This document shows, in pieces, positions 1 to 6,265 of a DNA stretch of 6,966 nt (the first letter of the stretch is position 1; the number at the start of each line of letters is the position of its first letter). Below the pieces are notes generated by a model that did no database searches, had not been told where the DNA came from, and saw nothing but the letters and a program-made list of their open reading frames with translations. The DNA comes from Eggerthellaceae bacterium. GTDB taxonomy: Bacteria; Actinomycetota; Coriobacteriia; Coriobacteriales; Eggerthellaceae. The stretch is taken from positions 1 to 6,966 of the forward strand of contig CAADXT010000097.1 of NCBI GenBank assembly GCA_900753095.1, in the 5' to 3' direction. Position numbers and translations under genes: made by a program.

Positions 1-2
1 AG

Positions 3-461
3 CTGCGCGACTTCAACTATTCCATTAAGCAGCGCGGTCTTGCCACCGAGAGCAACCTCGATGCCAATGGCGTTCTTGCAGGCTCCTCGAAGAAGACGCT
101 TCGCGGCACCATTGATTTCGTTTACGGCTGCAAAGGATCTACCGGCAACGAGCGCGAAACCGTTCTCCTTGCCGACGAGGGCGTTGAGAACAAGACGGTC
201 CCTGTGATCCTATGCGACGAAGACGATGTCATGGGCAATCATGGTGCAACCATCGGCCACGTGCGCCCGGAACAGCATTTCTACCTTGCATGCCGAGGCC
301 TCTCTGACAAGGCTATCGAGTCGCTGTTCTCGGTTGCGGCATTGGAAGAAGCCTATATGGCGTTCGACGATGAGCGCATCAGGCATGGGGTTGCTAAGCT
401 TGCTCAGGTAAGAGGCGTTGATGCTGAAGACTTCATCGATGGGGAAGAGGAGTGCGAATAA
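3..461 (+). CDS. sufD: SufD, Fe-S cluster assembly scaffold subunit (C-terminal part; 5' end outside window)
   Basis: The reading frame is open from base 3 to the TAA at 459-461 and gives 152 residues without a start, so this is the C-terminal part of a longer gene. It matches the SufB/SufD beta-helix family: a TLRGTIDFVYGCKG stretch, then a VLL-DEGVENKTVPVILC segment, then DDVMGNHGATIGHVRPEQ and FYLACRGLSDKA. The HGAT form after the DDV motif is typical of SufD, whereas SufB usually has HEAT. The His of HGAT (visible residue 80) probably corresponds to the SufD histidine implicated in cluster assembly at the SufB-SufD interface; that equivalence is from memory of the family. SufD works with SufB and the ATPase SufC as the cytoplasmic scaffold on which Fe-S clusters are built. 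The tail after the family core is acidic (DGEEECE). Its stop codon shares one base with the sufS start, so the two are probably translationally coupled. Confidence 0.87.
   Translation: MRDFNYSIKQRGLATESNLDANGVLAGSSKKTLRGTIDFVYGCKGSTGNERETVLLADEGVENKTVPVILCDEDDVMGNHGATIGHVRPEQHFYLACRGLSDKAIESLFSVAALEEAYMAFDDERIRHGVAKLAQVRGVDAEDFIDGEEECE
445..452 (+). promoter_or_regulatory. Shine-Dalgarno sequence of sufS (decides the start)
   Basis: AAGAGGAG lies 8 bases upstream of ATG 461, an ideal spacing. A possible in-frame GTG at 452 begins at the last base of this sequence, so it cannot use it. This supports ATG 461 as the sufS start. Confidence 0.7.
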
Positions 462-1699
462 TGAATTCCGAACAGCTCGAATCCATCGTTGCCAATCCCT
501 ACAAGCAGGATTTTCCCCTCCTTGAGGCCAATCCTGATCTTGCGTTTTTGGACAGCGCCGCAACGGCTCAGCGCCCAACCTGCGTTCTCGATGCGCAGCG
601 TTCCTTCTACGAAACGATGAATGCCAACGCCCTGCGCGGTTTGTACCGTTTGTCGGTTGAGGCGACTGAGGCGATAAACGCCGCCCGCGAAACGGTGGCG
701 TCGTTTATCGGTGCTCCCCATGCTCAAGACGTGGTATTTTGCCGCAACACCAGCGAAGCGCTGAATATGGTGGCTAAATCCTTCGGTGCATCTATCCTCA
801 AGCCTGGCGACGAGGTGTGCATCTCCATCATGGAGCATCACTCGAACCTTATTCCCTGGCAGCAGGTGTGTCGCGCAACAGGAGCAAGCTTGGTGTACCT
901 GCGCCCCGACGAGCATGGCGTCATCACTCCCGAGGAAATGGACGCGAAGATCGGCGAGCGTACCAAGATCGTCTCGATAACGCAGGTCTCCAACGTCCTT
1001 GGTATTGAAAACCCTGTTGCTGAGCTGGGTAAGCGCGTTCATTCGGTTGGCGGTTACCTGGTGGTTGACGGCGCGCAGAGCGTCCCTCATCTTTCCGTCG
1101 ATGTTCAGAGCCTTGGCTGCGATTTCTTCGCATTTTCCGGCCATAAGGTGTTCGGGCCCTTCGGCATTGGCGTGCTGTGGGGCAAACATGAGCTTCTCGA
1201 TGAGATGCCTCCCTTCCTTACCGGCGGCGAGATGATCGACAGCGTTACCGAAACCGATGCGGTTTGGGCTCCTGTTCCGGAAAAGTTCGAGGCGGGCACG
1301 CAAGATGCTGCCGGAATCTTCGCTACGGGCAAAGCGCTCGAGTATGTCAGCGAGCTGGGGATGGATACCCTGGAAGCTCGCGAGCATCTTCTCATGGAAT
1401 ACCTTATGGAGCAGATGGGCACGCTGCCGTTCGTTGAGATAATCGGCCACGAAGATGCTTCTCAGCACCATGGCGCGCTGAGCTTCAACGTGAAGGGCAT
1501 CCACCCGCACGATGTCTCGAGCATTCTCGATGGATGCAACGTTGCGATTCGCGCTGGCCACCATTGTGCGCAGCCCCTGCTGTCCTGGTTGGGCGTTGAG
1601 TCGTGCTGCCGCGCCTCCATCGCCTTCTACAACGACGCGTCGGACATCGATGCCCTGATTTCCGGCCTTACTACAGTTTGGAGCATGTTCAATGGCTAA
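461..1699 (+). CDS. sufS: SufS-type group II cysteine desulfurase
   Basis: This 412-residue PLP enzyme (usual length about 405-415) takes sulfur from L-cysteine, giving alanine and an enzyme persulfide for Fe-S cluster assembly. Family landmarks run in order: FPLLEANPDLAFLDSAATAQ near the N-terminus, ANALRGLYRLS, EHHSNLIPWQQ, SNVLGIENPV, VDGAQSVPHLSVD, the PLP-binding FSGHK with Schiff-base Lys229, FEAGTQDAAGI, and AIRAGHHCAQPLL with the persulfide-forming Cys369. CRASIAFYN and a closing helix follow. All catalytic landmarks are intact. ATG 461 was chosen over GTG 452 because the Shine-Dalgarno sequence fits only the former. The ATG overlaps the sufD stop by one base and the 3' end overlaps sufU by 8 bases, so sufD-sufS-sufU is one transcript. 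The adjacent sufU makes a SufS-SufU pair more likely than SufS-SufE. The protein belongs to the SufS/CsdA branch, not NifS/IscS. Confidence 0.95.
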   Translation: MNSEQLESIVANPYKQDFPLLEANPDLAFLDSAATAQRPTCVLDAQRSFYETMNANALRGLYRLSVEATEAINAARETVASFIGAPHAQDVVFCRNTSEALNMVAKSFGASILKPGDEVCISIMEHHSNLIPWQQVCRATGASLVYLRPDEHGVITPEEMDAKIGERTKIVSITQVSNVLGIENPVAELGKRVHSVGGYLVVDGAQSVPHLSVDVQSLGCDFFAFSGHKVFGPFGIGVLWGKHELLDEMPPFLTGGEMIDSVTETDAVWAPVPEKFEAGTQDAAGIFATGKALEYVSELGMDTLEAREHLLMEYLMEQMGTLPFVEIIGHEDASQHHGALSFNVKGIHPHDVSSILDGCNVAIRAGHHCAQPLLSWLGVESCCRASIAFYNDASDIDALISGLTTVWSMFNG

Positions 1700-2129
1700 C
1701 GCCCCTGTTGGAAACATCTACACCGCTGCGTTGATGCAGCATAACGCCCATCCAGACTACAAATACGAGATGGAAGGCTGCACATGCTCGCACGAGGGAG
1801 TGAATCCCAGCTGCGGCGACGAGCTCAACCTTCAGCTTCGCATCGAAGGTGACGTCATCGAAGAGGCGTCGTTCGTTGGAAGCGGATGCGCTGTCTCGCA
1901 GGCATCCGCCGATATGATGGCCGACCTTATCACCGGTGAGACCGTCGAAGAGGCGAAGCGCTTGGTGGGGCTGTTCTTGAACATGATCAAGGGCGAGCCT
2001 CTCTCCGAGGAAGACAAGGAAGACCTGGACGAAGCTGCGGAGCTTGAGTCCATTTCACGTATGCCCGCACGCGTCAAGTGCGCCGAATTGGCATGGCGCA
2101 CCCTTGAGAAACTGCTTGCCGACAAGTAA
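1692..2129 (+). CDS. sufU: SufU, zinc-dependent sulfur-transfer partner of SufS
   Basis: The 145-residue protein has the IscU-like fold of the SufU family. It takes the persulfide sulfur from SufS and passes it towards the SufBCD scaffold. The three conserved blocks are NPSCGDELN (Cys41, Asp43), GSGCAVSQASADMM (Cys66) and MPARVKCAELAW (Cys130). Together they give the Cys-Asp-Cys-Cys zinc/sulfur site known from Bacillus SufU. The segment between Cys66 and Cys130 includes the extra stretch that separates SufU from IscU, and the LAGSVK-type HscA-binding motif of IscU is absent. An additional CxC (Cys30, Cys32) lies just before the first block and is not part of the standard site. The start at 1692 lies inside the sufS end (8-base overlap), with TGGAG at 1679-1683 at good spacing. 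A terminator follows, so this is the last gene of the operon. Confidence 0.95.
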   Translation: MANAPVGNIYTAALMQHNAHPDYKYEMEGCTCSHEGVNPSCGDELNLQLRIEGDVIEEASFVGSGCAVSQASADMMADLITGETVEEAKRLVGLFLNMIKGEPLSEEDKEDLDEAAELESISRMPARVKCAELAWRTLEKLLADK

Positions 2130-2159
2130 CGGAATACCCCGTTTACCGAGCACATCGAC

Positions 2160-2200
2160 AAGTAAGGCGAAGCATAGGCTTCGCCTTACTTTTTCGTTTT
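2160..2200 (+). terminator. Rho-independent terminator of the suf operon
   Basis: A perfect 13-bp inverted repeat (2161-2173 with 2178-2190) closes on the four-base loop ATAG. One more A-T pair at 2160/2191 can extend the stem. TTTTCGTTTT follows at 2191-2200. The stem lies about 30 bases after the sufU stop. It should end the suf transcript and insulate the hydrogenase operon. The stem is near symmetric, but the T-run lies only on the right side, so it is read as a + strand terminator. Confidence 0.93.
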
Positions 2201-2265
2201 AGAGTATGTGCATCGCGACCGTATGTCGCCTTTTGTTTATTGGATCCCAGAAGAGGGGGATGCCC
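2201..2265 (+). promoter_or_regulatory. Leader and presumed promoter region of the ech operon
   Basis: This short AT-richer stretch lies between the suf terminator and echA. Because termination upstream looks strong, the ech promoter should lie here or overlap the terminator. I see no good sigma-70 hexamer pair. The best candidate is TTTAGA (2198-2203) with TATGTC (2222-2227) at 18-base spacing, which is weak. TTTATT at 2236-2241 could also serve as a -10. No clear operator palindrome is visible. Its identity rests on position, not on motif quality. Confidence 0.3.
2251..2259 (+). promoter_or_regulatory. Shine-Dalgarno sequence of echA (decides the start)
   Basis: AAGAGGGGG lies 6 bases before ATG 2266. 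The frame is open further upstream to an ATG at 2206, and another ATG sits at 2260. The first has no ribosome binding site and would add a polar, arginine-containing stretch before the first membrane helix. The second directly abuts the Shine-Dalgarno sequence. ATG 2266 is therefore preferred, and ATG 2272 is the next alternative. Confidence 0.6.
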
Positions 2266-4209
2266 ATGGAGATGATAGGATTTCTAATCCTGTTCCCGCT
2301 GGTTATTGCGGGATTGCTGGTGGTGATTCGCAAGACGAAGCCGCGCAACGTTATCGTATGCGTTGGCTCTGCGGTTATCGCTGTTGCGTCCATTGCCTTG
2401 GTGGCAACGAACATCGGAACGACCGGCACGTACTACACGTTCCAGTCTTCGATCGTCGACTATGCGTGCCTGGCCATCAGCGCGGTTATCGGCATCACGA
2501 TCATCTGCTTCGGCGTGAAGTACAAGAACATTCCCGCGATTGTCCTGGCAGTTGTCCAGCTTGTGGGCACTTTGATCTTTGAATTCGGCTTCGCCCATGA
2601 TCTCACCTGCTACAAGGCGCTGTACCTCGATTCGCTTTCGCTCATCATGGCGCTGATCATCGGCATCATCGGAACGGGAATCTGTGTGTACTCCATCGGC
2701 TATATGCACGATTTCTACTTTGGCATCCACCATCCTGATACCGAGCAGCCCGATCGCAGGCCCACGTTCTTCGCGTTGATGTTCGTGTTCCTCTCGGCGA
2801 TGTACGGCATCATCTTCTTCAACAACCTGGTGTGGCTGTTCACCGCCTGGGAAGTAACCACGCTATGCTCGTTCTTGCTCATCGGGTTCACCAAGACCGA
2901 CGAGGCCATCCACAACTCCTTCCGCCAGATCATCATGAACCTGGTGGGCGGTATCGCCTTCTTGGGGGCCTTGTTCTACTTGGCAATCAACTTCCAGTGC
3001 ATCGATTTCACGGACTTCATCGTGTTCGGCACGGTTGCCCCCGCGCTGGTTGTGTTCCCGCTTACCTGCTTCAGCTTGGCGGGCATCACCAAGGCCGCGC
3101 AGATGCCTTTCCACACTTGGCTTTTAGGCGCCATGGTTGCCCCCACGCCCACTTCGGCTTTGCTGCACTCTTCCACCATGGTTAAAGCGGGCGTGTTCAT
3201 GCTCATCAAGTGCGCGCCGATCTACGCCGTTTCCTTCGCCCCCTCGCTTCTGGTTATCCTGGTAGGAGGCCTCACGTTCCTGCTCTGCTCGTTCATGGCA
3301 ATCTCCCAAACGAACGGCAAGCGCGTGCTTGCTTACTCCACCATCGCCAACCTCGGCCTGATCACAGCTTGCGCCGGCGTTGGCACGGCGGAGGCTATCT
3401 GGGCGGCAATCTTCCTGGTTATCTTCCATGCCATCGCGAAGAGCCTCCTGTTCCTGTGCGTAGGCACGGCAGAGCATCACATCGGCTCGCGCGACATCGA
3501 GGACATGGACCTGCTGTTCGAGCGCATGCCGCGTTTGTCGCGCATGATGATCGTGGGCATCATGATCATGTTCCTTGCGCCGTTCGGCATGCTGGTTGCA
3601 AAGTGGGCGACCCTGGTCTCCTTCGTCGACACGCGCCAGTTCGCCTTGCTGCTCATGCTCGCCTTCGGCTCTGCTGCCACCTTCATGTTCTGGGCGAAGT
3701 GGCTCGGCAAGCTTGCCGGAATCACCGGCGCGTCGGAGAGCATCGAGCAAACCGTTCATTGGAGCGAGTGGATAGCGACCATGACGTTCACCATCATGGC
3801 GCTCGTTGCCTGCGCGACCATCCCGCTTATCTCCGATTACCTTGTCGAACCCTATATCGGCTCGGTTCTCGGGTTGGCTATCCAGCCGGTGCTCGACAAC
3901 GACCTGTACCTTTCCGCCGTTATCGTGGTTGTCTTGGCCGTGGTGCTCTTGGGCGGTATGCGCAAGTTCCGCAAGAACATGCGCAAGCAGGACGTGTACC
4001 TTTCCGGCGTGTCGGCCAACAACGAGCAGCGCGTGTTCATCAACTCGCTCTCGCAGCCCATGGAGGCTACTGCGCGTAACTGGTACTTGGAGCCGATTTT
4101 CGGCGAAGACAAGATAAGGCCCATCGGAACCATTGCCTGCTATCTGCTGCTTGTTGCCGCGTTCGGCTGGGCGAGCTACTCCACGCTTGTGGTAACGGGA
4201 ATCCTGTAG
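2266..4209 (+). CDS. echA: Ech-type group 4 [NiFe] hydrogenase, large antiporter-like membrane subunit (NuoL/HyfB family)
   Basis: This 647-residue multi-pass membrane protein (about 14-16 hydrophobic helices) is the proton/ion-translocating subunit of an energy-converting hydrogenase. It is homologous to NuoL, HycC and MrpA-type antiporter subunits. The proton_antipo_M core spans roughly residues 180-480. Conserved charged residues sit where the ion path needs them: Glu196 in WEVTTLCSFLLIGF, Lys276 in GITKAAQMPFHTW, His301 and Lys307 in HSSTMVKAG, and Lys392 in FHAIAKSLLFL. An antiporter-like subunit able to pump is therefore predicted. The C-terminal part (YLSGVSANNEQ, then WYLEPIFGEDK and a last helix) resembles the end of EchA-type subunits. 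It is the first gene of the operon and is followed 17 bases later by echB. HyfB or a complex I NuoL are alternatives for the family, but the following genes point to Ech. Confidence 0.9.
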   Translation: MEMIGFLILFPLVIAGLLVVIRKTKPRNVIVCVGSAVIAVASIALVATNIGTTGTYYTFQSSIVDYACLAISAVIGITIICFGVKYKNIPAIVLAVVQLVGTLIFEFGFAHDLTCYKALYLDSLSLIMALIIGIIGTGICVYSIGYMHDFYFGIHHPDTEQPDRRPTFFALMFVFLSAMYGIIFFNNLVWLFTAWEVTTLCSFLLIGFTKTDEAIHNSFRQIIMNLVGGIAFLGALFYLAINFQCIDFTDFIVFGTVAPALVVFPLTCFSLAGITKAAQMPFHTWLLGAMVAPTPTSALLHSSTMVKAGVFMLIKCAPIYAVSFAPSLLVILVGGLTFLLCSFMAISQTNGKRVLAYSTIANLGLITACAGVGTAEAIWAAIFLVIFHAIAKSLLFLCVGTAEHHIGSRDIEDMDLLFERMPRLSRMMIVGIMIMFLAPFGMLVAKWATLVSFVDTRQFALLLMLAFGSAATFMFWAKWLGKLAGITGASESIEQTVHWSEWIATMTFTIMALVACATIPLISDYLVEPYIGSVLGLAIQPVLDNDLYLSAVIVVVLAVVLLGGMRKFRKNMRKQDVYLSGVSANNEQRVFINSLSQPMEATARNWYLEPIFGEDKIRPIGTIACYLLLVAAFGWASYSTLVVTGIL

Positions 4210-4226
4210 GAGAAGGGAAGAACTGA

Positions 4227-5108
4227 ATGGATACCATCATCACCATCCTAACCACCCTTCTTGCATCGGCGGTTTTTGCCATCGTCGCATCGGTTCTGGG
4301 CTGCTTGCTTGCAGGCCTCGATCGCAAGATCTCTGCACGAATGCAGGGCAGGGTCGGGCCTCCGATCTTGCAGCCGTACTACGATGTCCGCAAGCTTTTC
4401 TCGAAGGAAAACGCTGGCGTGAACTCGGCTATCGGAACCTACGTGTTCTGGGCTCTTATCTTCACGTTCGTGGCTGGCGGCATCTTCTTCAGCGGCGGAA
4501 ACCTGCTTATGTGCATCTTCGTTATCACGCTCGCCGAGATGCTGTTCATCATGGCGGCATATGCGGCACGCTCTCCCTTCGCTGAGGTGGGCGCGCACCG
4601 TGAAACGCTTCAAGTTATGGCGTATGAGCCCATGGTGCTCTTGCTTGCCGTCGGTTATTTCCTGGCAACGGGCAGCTTCGATGTGGACGCCATCCTCCAT
4701 GTTCCTGCGCCCATTATCGGCTCCACGATCGGCGTGTTCATTGGCATGCTTTTCATCCTCACCATCAAGCTGCGCAAGTCGCCTTTCGACCTTTCGTATT
4801 CGCATCATGCTCACCAAGATCTGGTGAAGGGCGTGACCACGGAAATGTCAGGCAGGGTGCTCGGCATGGTCGACATCATGCATTGGTGCGAAAACGTCCT
4901 GTTCCTTGCTTGGATCGCACTGTTCTTCGTATGGAACAGCCCCGTATGCATCATCGTTGTGATAGTTGCGCTGGTTTTGGTGTATTTCCTCGAGATCTGG
5001 ATCGACAACAACTTTGCCCGCGTCAAGTGGCAGCTTTTGCTTAAGTCGGCTTGGATCGTCACCCTCGTATTCGCGGGCATCAACATCGCCCTTCTTGTGT
5101 ACCTGTAA
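4227..5108 (+). CDS. echB: Ech-type hydrogenase membrane subunit (NuoH/HycD family)
   Basis: This 293-residue protein with about eight membrane helices links the membrane arm to the hydrogenase module. Signatures of the NuoH/HycD family are GLDRKISARMQGRVGPPIL (residues 30-48) followed by QPYYDVRKLFSKE, then RSPFAEVGAHRETLQVMAYEP (115-135, the conserved acidic loop). KLRKSPFDLSYSHHAHQD and VKGVTTEMSG (181-209) come next. Asp32 stands where complex I NuoH has Glu in its ERK motif; Asp is, to my knowledge, ordinary in hydrogenase homologues. Length is usual for EchB (about 290). A purine-rich AGGAGAAGGGAAG stretch (4208-4220) precedes the ATG. It lies between the antiporter gene and the small-subunit gene, as in known ech operons. 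Confidence 0.93.
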   Translation: MDTIITILTTLLASAVFAIVASVLGCLLAGLDRKISARMQGRVGPPILQPYYDVRKLFSKENAGVNSAIGTYVFWALIFTFVAGGIFFSGGNLLMCIFVITLAEMLFIMAAYAARSPFAEVGAHRETLQVMAYEPMVLLLAVGYFLATGSFDVDAILHVPAPIIGSTIGVFIGMLFILTIKLRKSPFDLSYSHHAHQDLVKGVTTEMSGRVLGMVDIMHWCENVLFLAWIALFFVWNSPVCIIVVIVALVLVYFLEIWIDNNFARVKWQLLLKSAWIVTLVFAGINIALLVYL

Positions 5109-5117
5109 GGAGAATCA

Positions 5118-5561
5118 ATGTCCCATATCTCGAAATCTCCTTGGATCATCCACTACGATGCCTCAAGCTGCAACGGCTGCGACATCGAAGTGCTTGCAGC
5201 CCTCACGCCTCTGTTCGACGCTGAGCGCTTCGGCGTTGTGAACACGGGCAACCCCAAGCACGCCGATATCTTCCTTGTTACCGGCAGCGTCAACGAGCGC
5301 AACATCGACGTCGTCAAGGAAATCTACGACCAGATGGTTGAGCCGAAGGTTGTTGTTGCGTGCGGAATCTGCGCCTGCTCAGGCGGCATTTTCCACGACT
5401 GCTACAACGTCATCGGCGGCGTAGACAAGGCAATCCCCGTTGACGTGTATGCGCCTGGCTGTGCGGTGCGCCCCGAGGCCATCATCGATGCGGTGGTCGA
5501 AGGGGTAGCCGTGCTTGAAGAGAAGGCCAAGAAGCTCAAAGAGCAGAAAAGGGGTGCATAG
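5118..5561 (+). CDS. echC: Ech-type [NiFe] hydrogenase small subunit (NuoB-like, one [4Fe-4S] cluster)
   Basis: The 147-residue soluble subunit belongs to the NuoB/HycG family and holds the proximal [4Fe-4S] cluster next to the NiFe site. Likely ligands are Cys18 and Cys21 (SSCNGCDIE), Cys85 (CGICACSGG) and Cys114 (YAPGCAVRPE). Cys82 and Cys87 flank the third ligand, and Cys95 lies shortly after it; these are extra cysteines. The IPVDVYAPGC-RPEAIIDAV stretch is typical of Ech-type small subunits. It lacks the long C-terminal domains of group 1 uptake hydrogenase small subunits and any Tat signal, consistent with a cytoplasmic position. The C-terminal 15 residues are lysine-rich. AAGGAG (5107-5112) overlaps the echB stop and sits 5 bases before the ATG. 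The stop is followed after 3 bases by echD. Confidence 0.94.
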   Translation: MSHISKSPWIIHYDASSCNGCDIEVLAALTPLFDAERFGVVNTGNPKHADIFLVTGSVNERNIDVVKEIYDQMVEPKVVVACGICACSGGIFHDCYNVIGGVDKAIPVDVYAPGCAVRPEAIIDAVVEGVAVLEEKAKKLKEQKRGA

Positions 5562-5564
5562 CGT

Positions 5565-6263
5565 ATGCCTCTTAATCAGTATTTTCGTCCGCTTACGCTC
5601 GACAAGCTCGTCGAAACGAGCCGCGAGTACAAGGAAAACGGATACCGTCTGGTCCAGCTTTGCCCCAAGCTTGAGCGCGACGACTCTATCACGTTGATCT
5701 ACTCGTTCGGCAAGGGTGCTGATTTGGTTAATTTTGAAATCAAGGGCATCCAGAAAAATGTTACCGAGGTCCCCTCGGTAACCGAGCTCTTCATCGCCGC
5801 GTTCGTGTTCGAAAACGAGGCTCACGACCTGTTCGGGGTAAACATCGTGGGAAACCTCATCGATTTCCAAGGCACGTTCTATGCGTTTGCCGATGGAGTC
5901 GAGGCCCCTATGACGATCGTCAGCCCCGCTCAGCTTGCGGCACGAGAGAAGGCTGCAAAGCTTGCGGCGGCGAAAGCCGCACGTGCCGCAAAGGCAAAGG
6001 AGCAGAAGGCAGCAGCTGCCGCACCAAGCGACGCGGAGCTCGAGGCCAAGCTTGCTGGCATGGATCCTGAAAAAGCCGCTAAGGTGCGAGCAGCGATGAA
6101 GGCCAAGGCGGCTAAGGCCGCGAAGGCCGCGGCGGAGGCTAAGAGCAACGAGCTTGAAGACAAGCTTGCAGGCATGGATCCGGAAAAGGCCGCCAAAGTC
6201 CGCGCCGCCATGGAGGCCAAGGCGAAACGACAGGCTGAAGCTTCAGCCAAGAAAGGGGAGTAA
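5565..6263 (+). CDS. echD: Ech-type hydrogenase subunit (NuoC-like) with a long Ala/Lys-rich repeat-bearing tail
   Basis: The 232-residue protein has two parts. Residues 1 to about 118 resemble the 30-kDa NuoC-like subunit. RLVQLCPK and a beta-rich middle are followed by VTELFIAAFVFENEAHDLFGVNI (a degenerate form of the family's conserved E...YD.FG motif) and IDFQGTFYAF, as in EchD proteins. This part normally supports the large subunit. Residues about 119-232 are dominated by Ala, Lys, Glu and Arg, probably helical. They hold two copies of a 25-residue repeat (158-182 and 196-220) sharing the exact core KLAGMDPEKAAKVRAAM. EchD subunits are usually little longer than the first domain, so the tail is an addition of unknown role. 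AAAAGGGG (5547-5554) serves as a loosely spaced Shine-Dalgarno sequence. In HycE-type enzymes this domain is fused to the large subunit; here it is separate, which favours Ech. Confidence 0.88.
   Translation: MPLNQYFRPLTLDKLVETSREYKENGYRLVQLCPKLERDDSITLIYSFGKGADLVNFEIKGIQKNVTEVPSVTELFIAAFVFENEAHDLFGVNIVGNLIDFQGTFYAFADGVEAPMTIVSPAQLAAREKAAKLAAAKAARAAKAKEQKAAAAAPSDAELEAKLAGMDPEKAAKVRAAMKAKAAKAAKAAAEAKSNELEDKLAGMDPEKAAKVRAAMEAKAKRQAEASAKKGE
6036..6110 (+). repeat. EchD tail repeat, copy 1 (25 codons)
   Basis: This copy encodes residues 158-182 of EchD, starting ELEAKLAGMDPEKAAKV. It is in phase with copy 2, 114 bases (38 codons) away. Protein identity over the 25 codons is 23 of 25. In the 17-residue identical core, 9 codons differ synonymously, so the DNA has diverged while the protein has not. 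Confidence 0.9.
6150..6224 (+). repeat. EchD tail repeat, copy 2 (25 codons)
   Basis: This copy encodes residues 196-220 of EchD, starting ELEDKLAGMDPEKAAKV. It differs from copy 1 in protein only at two positions (Ala161/Asp199 and Lys179/Glu217). A 13-residue Ala/Lys linker separates the copies, and copy 2 ends 12 residues before the C-terminus. Confidence 0.9.
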
Positions 6264-6265
6264 CA

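Noticed and set aside
452..460. GTG start for sufS three codons upstream of ATG 461
   Set aside because: The GTG overlaps the Shine-Dalgarno sequence that is ideally spaced for ATG 461.
404..1717. A 437-codon open frame on the minus strand covering all of sufS
   Set aside because: It is antisense to a gene with every SufS catalytic motif intact. Its protein has no recognisable family signature, and such mirror frames are common opposite G/C-ending codons.
2206..2265. Longer N-terminus of echA from ATG 2206
   Set aside because: There is no ribosome binding site before 2206, and the added residues are a poor fit to the family start. A strong Shine-Dalgarno sequence lies just before 2266.
3210..4079. 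A 289-codon + strand frame inside echA
   Set aside because: It is out of frame with the well-supported membrane protein, rich in Arg and His with no membrane or domain pattern, as expected for a shifted reading of a GC-rich gene.
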